Positions 9,756 to 19,336 of a stretch of DNA of 64,000 bases are shown here, piece after piece. Made by a program: the position numbers and the translations under genes. Each line of letters begins with the position of its first letter. The stretch's first letter is position 1. Origin of the DNA: Galeruca laticollis. Its lineage: Eukaryota > Arthropoda > Insecta > Coleoptera > Chrysomelidae. The stretch spans positions 48,280,222 through 48,344,221 of the forward strand of contig OY998179.1 of assembly GCA_963921935.1 (NCBI GenBank). The letters are read 5' to 3'. Below the pieces are notes generated by a model. The model was not told the DNA's origin and searched no databases. It saw only the letters and a program-made list of their open reading frames with translations.

Positions 9756-9926
9756 TCAAATTCCACTGGCGATAATGTTGAAGGTAAAAACATTCCTCGA
9801 TCCACGTTTTTCTGCAATTAACGGAAAATAAACAACACATTTCAATGTCAAATTTTGATAGTGTCGATCTACAAATCGTTCAAACTGATTTCTCCCTAGG
9901 CGTTTACTCCGTCGTCTGACTGACAT
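9756..9926 (-). CDS. Hypothetical 56-codon frame
   Basis: An ATG-started frame (MSVRRRSKRLGRNQFERFV at the N-terminus) with a basic start and ordinary amino-acid composition, in otherwise stop-rich DNA. It might be a first exon of a captured gene or of a DNA transposon gene. No domain is recognised, and chance is possible. Confidence 0.2.
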   Translation of the reverse strand: MSVRRRSKRLGRNQFERFVDRHYQNLTLKCVVYFPLIAEKRGSRNVFTFNIIASGI

Positions 9927-10433
9927 TGATTTCTCTCCTCACCTCACCAATATATTATGAACGCACTCCTTATGTCATCAGAAATTTTTGGTTGAGCGCG
10001 CATTTTGAACTAATGACAGTTTTATTGAAATAATTTTATCTTGTTAGGTAATTTCAAGCAGTAAATATGTTGAAGACAATCTCCTGGGTATACAAAATTA
10101 TGTTGCACTTGTTTTTGTTAAGTTATCATCCCTGAATTCTCAAAAAATTTAAATTTGTCCATTATTGACCTAGGTTAACAATAGAAAAAATTGTTCACCA
10201 CTAATAGAGAAATTCTACTTCTCAGTTGGCTAGAAGACACAATAATTGTCAACTTCACAGCTAGTAGTGGAAAAACGTTATTATTTGCCCCGTTAGCTAT
10301 TAATGCAGTAGAGTTAATTTGTCACATTATTAGGGGTGCTGTCAACAATGCGATTATTTTGATTTTCGGTGAGACTAGACTGTGAATAGCTGCTATTTCC
10401 GTTTCGAATATTGTTACTGGCAAATGATGGATC

Positions 10434-10529
10434 GCACATTGAGGTCGCGTGTCGACGTTTGCACTTTGCACAAAATAGGCGGGATTTGCAAAATTTTGAA
10501 GAATGCCTAGGTTTGGTACAGCGAAAACA
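10434..10529 (-). pseudogene. BEL/Pao Gag zinc knuckles
   Basis: On the minus strand two Cys-His knuckles follow each other: CFRCTKPRHSSKFC (CX2CX4HX4C) and CAKCKRRHATSMC (CX2CX3HX4C). This is the nucleic-acid-binding end of a BEL/Pao Gag. The surrounding frame is short, because shifts separate it from the upstream gag pieces. Confidence 0.75.
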
Positions 10530-10724
10530 ACAATTGTTTTCTTTTAAAATGTCCTTTTTTCGCGAGATATTTATAGACGTTTTGCAATCTTTTGTTTTGT
10601 ACGTTTTTGATTTTCAAAACAAGCAGTTTTCATTATTTACAGTTAATAAACTCGCGGACGTAAATTGATCGTTTTCTGATGCACTATTATTTTGAGTTAA
10701 AAATGTTCGTTTGCTATTATTGTC

Positions 10725-11302
10725 TTAGCAATTTTTATTGTCCGTTACCTTTTCACAATGAGCTTGTTCGATTGAGTCCAATTCTATTTTAATAAATTGC
10801 AATAAACTGCTAATTTTCTTATTATAATCTACGGTATTGTCTGATTTTTCCGATTGTGAAAGAGAGTCACTACTAACCGTTTCACTTGTAATTTTTTGTT
10901 TGTTGAACAAAACGCGCAAATTATATGGTAAAGCCTTAAAAATGATATGTTTACCTGTCTATTAACGTTACCGTTAGATGACTGTTGCTCCAAGCTTCTT
11001 TGATCGTTTTGTGGCGGTAAATATTGTTCCAGTTTCAGACGTTGTTCCAATCTCGCAACTGTTTCGACAGCGAGATCATCGTATTCCACAATCTTCGCGC
11101 ACTCAGCTTCAGCATTTTAATCACTAAACGTGGGATACAATCGTTTATTAACACTATTTAAACTGCCCTTCTCTGCTTTAATGCGAGCTATTAACGCGGG
11201 CTCGTCACTAGTATTTGCATTTTCGTTATTAATAATGTCGTTCGCGTTATTCACTAGCTTCGTTAATGCTGCGCGTAACGTTTTTCGAAGTACTAAATCC
11301 AT
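10725..11302 (-). pseudogene. BEL/Pao Gag N-terminal and central part
   Basis: The likely Gag start is the ATG at 11302 (MDLVLRKTLRAALTKLVNNA), close downstream of the primer site as expected. The frame continues to 11117, then in other frames through 10829-11089 (DDLAVETVARLEQRLKLEQY) and 10725-10919. This pattern (DUF1759-like, helical, charged) fits a BEL/Pao Gag with at least two frame changes. Confidence 0.65.
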
Positions 11303-11352
11303 TATAATCGTTTTAGTTCGATCCGATAAAAGATTACTAAACAATAAAACTT

Positions 11353-11369
11353 TCCGGGTTTCGGCACCA
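11353..11369 (-). other. Primer-binding site, tRNA-Phe type (BEL/Pao)
   Basis: On the minus strand TGGTGCCGAAACCCGGA follows the LTR directly. It is complementary to the 3' end of eukaryotic tRNA-Phe (acceptor arm ending TTTCGGCACCA). It sets the minus-strand orientation and the inner edge of the 5' LTR at about 11370. Confidence 0.85.
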
Positions 11370-11370
11370 T

Positions 11371-11484
11371 AAAGAAAATATGAGTTCGTTGAAAATAAAG
11401 CACCCGAGCTGTTTCGTAAATAAGTTTTAATAGTAATCTTCAAAATTGTTACAAACGTTTTTCAAAATTGAATTGTCATGTTGA

Positions 11485-11490
<6 letters not shown>
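11371..11490 (-). repeat. BEL/Pao 5' LTR, inner part
   Basis: Direct copy of 194-313. The LTR is lost to view beyond the TA tract, where unit F begins. Confidence 0.75.

Positions 11491-11535
<45 letters not shown>
11490..11535. repeat. (TA)n tract, BEL LTR / unit F junction
   Basis: About 23 TA units at the same LTR position as 314-361. Confidence 0.9.
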
Positions 11536-11541
<6 letters not shown>

Positions 11542-14008
11542 AAATAGAACATATACAGAACCCATATAGAATCCTGATAAAGGATATAAAATTAAAATTT
11601 TGTCAATAAAAATAATTTATAAAATGATGTATCAAAATAATAAAATACCTCGTATAACAATATAACTAAGTACGACCAATGGTTATAATCAAAAAGATAG
11701 TAAATAAATATAAAAAGAAATCATAAACAAACATCAGAAAAACAGGTGTAAAAATTAATTCTTCAACTTAATAAAAACAACCTTAGACAGAACCTCACAA
11801 GTAAACGCAGATCAAGAAATAATATAACGCTGCATGGAATCTTAGACACCCAGAGCATCTGTTTATATTTTAAAAATAAATAGAAACTTCTAACAAATGT
11901 AACTAAAACTATAATGATTAAACAATAAAAAGACATTTAGAAGTAATAAAATATATAGAATAAGATATTTAGTTAATAATTAATCATAAAAGTAGGTATA
12001 GGAAATAGTATAATAAGTAGGAATCTGTAATATGGGCAAGGTCAAATTTATACCAAAATAAAACAGTTGAGACAAATGATACCAACATAAATTATTTTGA
12101 ATGTGAAAAACAATAATGAAATAAATGATTACCGACATAGTTTATGTATATAGGTGTAATAATATCAAACACAATGAGAAATGAATTGTATATATGTATA
12201 ATAAGTAAATATGTAGATTGTAGAAAACGTAGAATTAATGAAATTGCATTGACCAATCAAAACAGCGCAAATAAACAGTGATATGGAAAAAGACAATAAT
12301 AATAAGGTGTGAGTGAATAAGTCAATGACAATAAGTATATTAGGTATAAAAAACGATAGTTTGCAATAAGTTTAAGTCAGAAAAACAATAAAAACAACAA
12401 TAAACAAAGTGACAGGTGAAATTTTCAATCGAACTTTCGAGAACAAAAACCACTTCCGGTGACAGACGATAAAAAGGGTTATGTTCGATGTAAAATGCGG
12501 GAAATTGGTAGTTGAGAGTCAGTGGTCAGATAGGTAACACTAATAAAGTTATCCTAGTTTTATTTAATGTAACAAATTTATAATTAGTCAAAGGAAAAGT
12601 ATAAAAAATCAATATAAATCTAATCAATTTTAAAATAAATAAAATAAAGTGTAACAAACGTTTGTGAGACTACAAGTAGCAGAGGAAGAAAATTATCACC
12701 CAGATAATGAAAAGCAAAGGCATTCAACATCAAAGGCGGGAAAATCTATTGGGAGCGTCTCCTCCGATGTAGCATCATTTCAAGAAAAAGGAACAAAAGG
12801 TCGGTTGTGTGTTTATTAAATATATTTGGTACCAAATAAATGAAACTTTCAAATAAGAACGTATAAATAATAATTTTAAAATAATAATTTCAAGTGATAT
12901 AAAATTTTAAGAGCTCATATACCTGGTTTAAAGTTCTGTTATCTTTACATGAATATAATATACCAGAGAAAAGTAATATTAAAACTTACCATTATAAAGT
13001 GTAGATACATGTATAATTTCTTTCATGTCGAACTTCCCAAAAAAAATATATAAAAATTTCCACTAGTAACAGACCACAACTAATTCCAGTTTATATCAAT
13101 ACACAATTATTACCATACAGTAAAATAATATTTAAAAACGTAAATTTTGAATCGATAAAATATCAAATATGTTTCCAAGTTCACGTCCCGAAGAAAACTA
13201 AAATTTAACATTTTAAAATCATTTCATAAATCCTCTTAGTTAAAAGAAAAGGAAACACTTTAAAAAGTTTTTTGTTTAACATAGAAGCAAAGTTAGAAAG
13301 AGCAGGTGTTTGCAAATTTCTAAGAATTTCAACGCTCACAAGATTTCGACCAAGTTATGCAAATGAGCCAGAAAAAGTCGTGGTTAAAAAGAAAGGTATA
13401 ATTTTTTTGAATATAAAGAAAGTCATATTCAAAGTGGCAATTTAGATATATATATATATATATATATATAAAATAACTCATTATTTATGTATAACGTAAG
13501 AATTGGTAGAACAAAAGGTTAATCATTTATTTTATTAATAAATAGTTTCATCAGTCTAACTGTATAATAAGCTGTAACAAATAGTTTGTATATGAATCAT
13601 ATTTTTCTATGTGTTTTCAAAGGTTTTATTTCACAAAATTTTTTTTATCAGTCACATAAATATATCACATTAATAAGCAAGGTTGATTTTATTATCATAA
13701 TATGCCCAGAACCCCACTGATTTTAAGAGTCGTAAACGAATAAGAGCAGCCGAGGTAAGAAAACATAAGAATTAAATAAACTACATGTTCATAAATAGCA
13801 TAATAAATAAAAGGAAGCATTGAATAAAAAAAAGGTATGTAATTGGGCGAACCCAACAATAGTATAAAAAGTTTAAAATTTGCAATAAATATAATATCAT
13901 TTCATATTCACATATCCATATATTCAAATCATACATTGATATATATTAATACTTAAAGACCAATCATATTCAACTAGTATAAACTATACAAATAAAATAA
14001 AGTAATCA

Positions 14009-14012
<4 letters not shown>
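11536..14012 (+). mobile_element. LTR-like unit F, diverged
   Basis: About 2.5 kb of A-rich DNA between two (TA)n tracts. Near its right end GAGCAGCCGAGGTAAGAAAAC (13750-13766 region) aligns with GAGCTAGCCGAGGTAAAAC of LTR D, and at about 12795 AAAAGGTCGGTTGTGT resembles the TAAGGTCTGTGT block shared by the other LTRs, which gives a plus orientation. No gag or pol adjoins it, so a solo LTR of a related family is the best reading. Two short open stretches with splice-like edges (12670-12803, 13287-13397) are noted under rejected items. A short TA run lies at 13447-13470. Confidence 0.5.

Positions 14013-14071
<59 letters not shown>
14013..14071. repeat. (TA)n tract, unit F / element B junction
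   Basis: About 29 TA units abutting the 3' LTR end of element B. Confidence 0.9.
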
Positions 14072-14078
<7 letters not shown>

Positions 14079-16314
14079 TGATAATTTATATTTATAATTG
14101 ATAAATTATAAATTGGATATTTTAATAGCCTCACGTTGGGCCGACAATTTATAATTGAATGATGATAATTATAATTTATGATAATTTTATGGCTAGCTCA
14201 GATTATATTATTTGATTATTTTATTATAGTTTTATATTTTATCGGAGAACATGAGAAACTTCTCTCGTTGGGTTCTGGATATGATAATCAAAGATTGAAG
14301 AAATACATATACATAATCTTACCTTTTAATTACAACCTCTGAAAGAAATAATATCTATTAAATAAAACGATTGAAATATGATAATAGTGATATTGATACT
14401 TTAACCATAGATGTAAGAATAAAAGAAAACCAACACATTAATGTAAATATGTTTAATAAATGAATTTCAATTTTTAATCAGATTAGAACATAATAAAATA
14501 TTTTGTAACTGTTAATTTATTTTGCACATTTATTCTTAAGGAATTGTGCCACCCTATATCATACATACATTCTTGGAAACAAAATGATATAATTTCTGCG
14601 TCGGCGCTATATCTCCAAACGCATGCGCTGCTACAGTATACATGTAAGAAAGAAGTTTCCTTCCATACACAACGTTTATATTCAACACACTGTTAGCGTG
14701 TCTGTGATGAAAATTGTTGGTTATAATTATTAAATGTTTTTTATAATCAATTACATATAAGTAATACTTTATAAACTATATGTGTACGTGTATTTAAAAA
14801 AACAAGAAAGTGATAGATGAAAGTTATGCATGCAAAAGCTGAAAATAAGTAATGAAATAGAATTGAGCACGCATGATGTACGTGATATTTTACGAGGATA
14901 AATTTACAACAGGTGAGTTTCAATATTATCTTAAAATTATAATTCTCTATAGATGAATTTTATAATGCATTATATGTTACTGTTCTTTGGCCTTTTTATA
15001 TGATATATATCAATTGAATGTTCTATTGAATTTTGAGTGTACACTTTAAAATGTTTATTGGAATTCCAAATAGATTTAATCAAAATACACAGACCTTATC
15101 TTTCTTGCTATTACTGCCGGCTGCACTTACATCTTCCAAACTTGCCGATATCTCCTTAGAGATATGCTCCTACGGCACTCTTTAGTACTTACACAGGATC
15201 TGATACACTTATGATTAGTTTGTCATAAAATGTTTATATAATTTTAACTTTTAACTGTTTTTTAAAGAAAATTTTTGCAGAGAGCAATCTTACAGAGACG
15301 CATCCCTCATCACCATTCTAAATTCACTCATTTGTTTTTCAAAATCAACAACTATCCCGGCTTCACTAGTCCATAGCACTCTTATTTGTTTTTTTATCAC
15401 AGAAATTGTTATTCTCCAGTCTTTTAGTGACTATTTTGAAAAAACATAAATTTATTGTCCTGGAGGGTATTGACACTGATTCATATAAATCTCTATCGTA
15501 TTAAGGAATTTTAATTAAGTCCTTCTTTCCTCTTACAATAGTCCATTTTCTTATATTTACCTTGTTTAGCTAATTTACAAAATGTTTATTTTTACAAATA
15601 TTACAACCTATATTATTAATTAACCTATATGTAATTGATTCTAATTTAATTTTGCGTCTTGTTTGATACTTATTATACATATACTCCTTATTATTTTTGT
15701 TTTTGTAATTAAATTTTATATCTATAATCTATAAACAATGATTTAGGTTGGTATTGAAAAATTCCCTAGCATGACATTACTTCCTATAAATATTCATTTC
15801 CTCAATATGTTTGGGGCTGTGTTCCAACTATCTTTCCCATCTAGTTTCAACCCTTTTCAATGAATGAATGAATACATGGTATTCTAAATTTATGCTACTA
15901 CAAAAATAATATGTAAATAATGTTAAATTATCGTTAGACTAATTATTCTTTTCTCTTACTTTAGGTTTCAAGCTATTGTGTGACATTTCATCCTGCCGAA
16001 ATTGTTATGGCTGTGTTCAGTGCAATTCCGAATTCCATGACTTTGACAACCAATCAGAATTACTGGTACAGGTAATATTTACTCTTTAATTAGCTAATAT
16101 AGTGTTGTAATTTCTATTCTTCATCCTTTTCAAAATTTCACATCAATATATTATCCAATCTATACATATTTCAATCTTTTTATATTTTAATCTTTGACTT
16201 TTTATTGAGTTTATTCTAATGGTTGTGTCTACTGACACTTCTTACGTTACAATAAGACTTGTTTATTATGTTTGTTTATTTCATTATATTTACAAAACTA
16301 GAGGATTAGTTCAA
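14072..16314 (-). repeat. Element B 3' LTR (2.24 kb)
   Basis: Starts on the minus strand with TTGAAC after the polypurine tract and ends in TTATAA against (TA)n. It contains a GC-richer promoter-like zone (about 14600-14700), the TAAGGTCTGTGT block (minus, about 15098-15087), and a primer-site-like motif near its end (14128-14146). Relative to the 5' LTR it has about 20 extra bases next to the TA tract. Confidence 0.85.
14873..16071 (+). other. Antisense exon-intron-exon signals in LTR B
   Basis: On the strand opposite to gag: ATG at 14873, donor at 14912/14913 (AACAGGTGAGT), intron of 1,052 bases, pyrimidine-rich acceptor (TTCTTTTCTCTTACTTTAG) ending at 15964, exon 15965-16071, donor-like CAGGTAATA. 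The phases agree and the joined frame is open for 49 codons with no stop, Cys-rich in the second exon and ending SELLVQ at the junction. The identical arrangement is at 20118-21316 (5' LTR). Whether it is transcribed cannot be seen. Confidence 0.45.
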
Positions 16315-16322
16315 CTCCCCTC
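16315..16322 (-). other. Polypurine tract of element B
   Basis: GAGGGGAG on the minus strand, preceded by AAATTT, directly before the 3' LTR. Elements A, C and D have the same octamer at 30129-30136, 39979-39986 and 48522-48529. It primes plus-strand DNA synthesis. Confidence 0.85.
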
Positions 16323-17739
16323 AAATTTAAATTTTCAAAAAGGAAGCTTTTAAGTAGCCTTTTTAAAATTTCAATTTCAACGTTCCGGCTAATAATTATA
16401 TTCTACTTAATTCATTACTCTTTTCTTTATATACAGAAATTGAATTTGAAGAATCCTATATTTAAGTTTATTACTATTTCTATCTTAGACTTAGTTTCCA
16501 TTATCTAATTCTATCCTATCCTATTCTAATTATTTTTACAAATATGAGACCAATCATTCTGGTTTGAAATATCTTAGACATCTTTGCTTACTCTTAGTAT
16601 ATTATTCTATATTATTGTTTTATTTCAATTCCTATACCAATTATTATTCATTTATTCACACCGTAGAATCTTTATTCTTTGAACTATTTCTTGCTTATAT
16701 TTTTACTTATACCTTTTTCCTTCACTTAACAATTCTTTTAATGCTCTCCTATCCTTATCTTATCTTCGAATTCAAAAAAAATTATTATTTCCAATATTTC
16801 ATATATTTTCATATCTTATTGTCAACCCTTATTCATGTCAATATAATTACTCCTATAGTCTAACCTTTTTCTTTGCTTACTATCCCTATTTATATTTATT
16901 TGCATAATTCTTAATTATAACTCATCAACTTCATTTCTTCAATATATTAATTACATTATACTTTATATATATTTCATTTCTCCCTATCTCATAATAATTA
17001 ATCATATCATTTACTATATAAATCTTTGCTTCCATATTTCATTGTTACTTATCTCCATAATTCCTATAAAATTTTATTTGACATGAATATCTCAAATTCT
17101 ATATCTTGATTTAAAAAAAACTTTCTTTCCTTTCCACCTCTTTTACTGTGTTATTCAAATGATAACGAGCCTGTCCTTCCTAAATCCTACCTGTTCTTAT
17201 TAATAAGTGTGAATTCTGTTTCTTATCCCCTCTACCTAATAAATTCTTACAAAATTTCTTAATATTATATTATCGCTTTTATTTCTGTCTGTCTATGATA
17301 TTATATATTTCTTTATAACAAAATGTGTCTCTATTTGTTTGGTTTTTTTAATCTATATAGCTACTCTAACTTTCCTTATAAGTTAAATGTGAAGTTACTT
17401 TACTTTTACTTAAAATCATTTATAAGTTTTTAATAATATATTTTTTTTTTATATTTTATAGATTCTTAACTGCGATAATGGAAACAATCTAGATGTATCC
17501 TACATATGAAAAAATTGAAAGCCTTATATCTACCTAGTATCTAATAGTTTATGTTACATGGAAGTGCTACTTATGCAGAACATTGGAATCATTACATCTA
17601 CCTATAATAAAAAATTATCTATAATTGTATTATTTATTCTTAATAAATTCCCTATTTAAGTTCATTTTGGTATCCTTTTCCTGTCCATTCCATTATTTTC
17701 TTGTTTCCAAAGTTCATTTCAATTCTCATGTGATACTAT
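16323..17739 (-). other. Non-coding 3' internal region of element B
   Basis: 1.4 kb, T-rich on the plus strand, near-identical to 39987-41570 in element C and similar in kind to 28964-30128 in element A. Open frames on the plus strand here (for example 16564-16863) are hydrophobic products of T-rich composition. I see no convincing gene. Confidence 0.6.
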
Positions 17740-19224
17740 TTAATATGCTATTCTTTTTCTCACTTTTTTCTTATGTTCTACTCTCGTTGTTTGAGTCTCA
17801 ATGTTTTTCTGTAGCTTCTTTCCGTTCTCCATTATATCCTTTTTAATTTTGTAGTCCCATATCTCATTAATTTCTTTCCATAAATCTAAAAACATTTGTG
17901 CTTCAAATTCCTCCATATCATTCATTTCATTCCTTATTATTTTCATCAAAACATTTGTGTGGATTATATTCATTTTGTTATCCCATTTTATTCCTGTTAC
18001 TACATTATAAAATTTTCCGGAGCACCCTATACCTATTTCATGATTTCTTATATTATCTTCTATTTCTTCCACTGTATTAATTAATCTTCGGTTCATTTCT
18101 TCGACTTCTTTGTTATAATATCTATCCATTATTCCACTTCTTCTAGCACCTTTGTCTGTTGATTTTTTAATTCTGTCATTTAAATTTATAATTTCTTTAT
18201 TCATTTTTTCTTGAGAATGTTTCCTGACCTCTTCACTTGCTTGTCCTTGTAATTTTATGCAATCTACTTCTTTAGTTTCCTTCTTAATTTCTTCTGTCCC
18301 CTCTGTGATATTTGTTAATTCCTGATTATTCTTCTCAATATTCTTAATTTCCATGAAACTTTCTATTTTTACTTTATCTATGTTCTTTGTTAACTTATTA
18401 GCTTGTTTTGATACCTCTATTTTAATATTTTCTGGTAAATTCTCTTCTATATCTCTTCTAAATTCTGATACTTCTTCTACTATAATCTTTTCTATGTTTT
18501 CTCGAATTTTCATACCGTTTTCTTGGATTTCTTGTCTCAAATTTTTATTTTTATTCTCCATTTCTTCTCTTACCTCGTTAATATTCTTCTTAAATCCTTC
18601 CTGGTTCTCCTTGAGTTCCTTAATTTCCTTCAAACTTTCTAATTTGACTTCATCTATTTTCTTTTCCAATCGGTGCATGTTTGTATGAATGTTGTGAATG
18701 TCTCCCCTAATTTCTTCCTTCATACTATTCATGTCTCCCCTCATCGTGTCCATATTTATCCTATTTTCTTCAAATTTCTGGTTCATATCTCCCTTCATTT
18801 TATTCATATCTGTTTTCCTATTCTCCTCCATTTTATTATCTATGTTCCCCTCTACTTTGTTAAAATCTTTTACCATAGTTTTCCTATCCTTTTTTCTTTC
18901 ATCATCCCGCTTACTCCTATTTTCCACAATTCTGTTTATAATCTCATTTTGTTCGTCCAATTCTTTATTTAACTCTATATTCATACTATTCATATTCCCT
19001 TCTATTCTATTCCTATCTCTTCCAAGTTTTTCACGTAACTTAGTCTGTTCGTCAATTAATTGTTGTAACATTTCCATCCATGCCTTTTCTTCACTCGGTG
19101 TTATACGACTACTAATCAATTTTGCTATTTCAGCTATCTGATCCAATTCATTTCTTGTTAAATATTTTTCTGCTTGTTGCTGACCCTGCTTTCCGTCCCT
19201 CAATGTCATTTTCTTGCTTTCCAT
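17740..19224 (-). CDS. Gag-derived coiled-coil protein of element B
   Basis: A 494-residue uninterrupted frame starting MESKKMTLRDGKQ, which matches the Gag starts of A (MENRKMMLRDGKQ), C and D. After residue 13 the sequence differs from A, C and D up to about residue 100 (no GDFQVQYLIQGQQ block), so the N-terminal module is swapped. Residues about 40-380 are Glu/Lys/Met/Asn heptad-like coiled coil. The C-terminus (IGCSGKFYNVVTGIKWD, then NVLMKIIRNEM) corresponds to the start of the capsid-like region of A's Gag, and it ends in a basic tail (KKKVRKRIAY). The capsid second half and the Asn/Arg-rich RNA-binding end of A are missing. It may co-assemble with A-type Gag. Confidence 0.75.
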   Translation of the reverse strand: MESKKMTLRDGKQGQQQAEKYLTRNELDQIAEIAKLISSRITPSEEKAWMEMLQQLIDEQTKLREKLGRDRNRIEGNMNSMNIELNKELDEQNEIINRIVENRSKRDDERKKDRKTMVKDFNKVEGNIDNKMEENRKTDMNKMKGDMNQKFEENRINMDTMRGDMNSMKEEIRGDIHNIHTNMHRLEKKIDEVKLESLKEIKELKENQEGFKKNINEVREEMENKNKNLRQEIQENGMKIRENIEKIIVEEVSEFRRDIEENLPENIKIEVSKQANKLTKNIDKVKIESFMEIKNIEKNNQELTNITEGTEEIKKETKEVDCIKLQGQASEEVRKHSQEKMNKEIINLNDRIKKSTDKGARRSGIMDRYYNKEVEEMNRRLINTVEEIEDNIRNHEIGIGCSGKFYNVVTGIKWDNKMNIIHTNVLMKIIRNEMNDMEEFEAQMFLDLWKEINEIWDYKIKKDIMENGKKLQKNIETQTTRVEHKKKVRKRIAY

Positions 19225-19313
19225 GATTTATTTATTTATTATTAATTAAAGCAATTTAATTCTTTAAATTTTCTCAACGTTGGACTGACAATTTTATAAT
19301 TATTTGTTTAATA

Positions 19314-19334
19314 GCCCCACGTTTTGGGACGCCA
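19314..19334 (-). other. Primer-binding site of element B, tRNA-Lys type
   Basis: On the minus strand the site starts TGGCGTCCCAAAACG and ends GTGGGGC, close to the tRNA-Lys(CTT) primer site TGGCGCCCAACGTGGGGC but with a substitution and extra bases. Related motifs stand on both sides: 19373-19391 (inside the LTR, TGTCGGCCCAACGTGAGGC) and 19273-19290 (TGTCAGTCCAACGTTGAG). Confidence 0.7.
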
Positions 19335-19336
19335 AT

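Larger units (their letters stand above)
9085..10190. other. Foreign DNA inserted in BEL protease gene
   Basis: About 1.1 kb that does not belong to the BEL reading order: gag/protease residues resume at about 10230 and protease at 9079. It holds the small hairpin-ended element at 9093-9229, a 56-codon minus-strand frame at 9756-9926, and otherwise no coding sequence I recognise. The exact limits and origin are unclear. Confidence 0.45.
194..11535 (-). mobile_element. BEL/Pao LTR retrotransposon, decayed and nested
   Basis: Read on the minus strand, the order is LTR fragment, tRNA-Phe-type primer site (11353-11369), gag with two zinc knuckles, aspartic protease, RT with YVDD, RNase H, integrase zinc domain and core, and a basic C-terminal domain ending at 2792. 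This order, with protease and RT before integrase and the DUF5641-like tail, is typical of BEL/Pao. About 120 bases at 194-313 and 11371-11490 are near-identical direct repeats and represent the 3' and 5' LTRs. Reading frames are split by many shifts, and three other elements sit inside it, so it is old and inactive. The outer part of the 5' LTR was not found. Confidence 0.85.

Noticed and set aside
12670..13755. Exon-like open stretches in LTR unit F (12670-12803, 13287-13397, 13711-13755) with splice-like edges
   Set aside because: The first two join in phase, but the third does not, the acceptor of the first is weak, and the positions fall where other LTRs have conserved non-coding blocks. 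Kept as unproven.
16564..16863. 99-codon hydrophobic frame on the plus strand, with a longer version at 40228-40572
   Set aside because: The region is T-rich and gives Leu/Phe/Tyr/Ser-rich translations in several frames; it is antisense to the element and differs between B and C by A-run length that changes the frame.
18353..19141. Several long plus-strand frames opposite the gag-like genes (also 23830-25834 minus, 41727-42946 plus, 45686-46407 minus)
   Set aside because: They mirror the coiled-coil coding strand and read as Ser/Phe/Leu-rich shadows.
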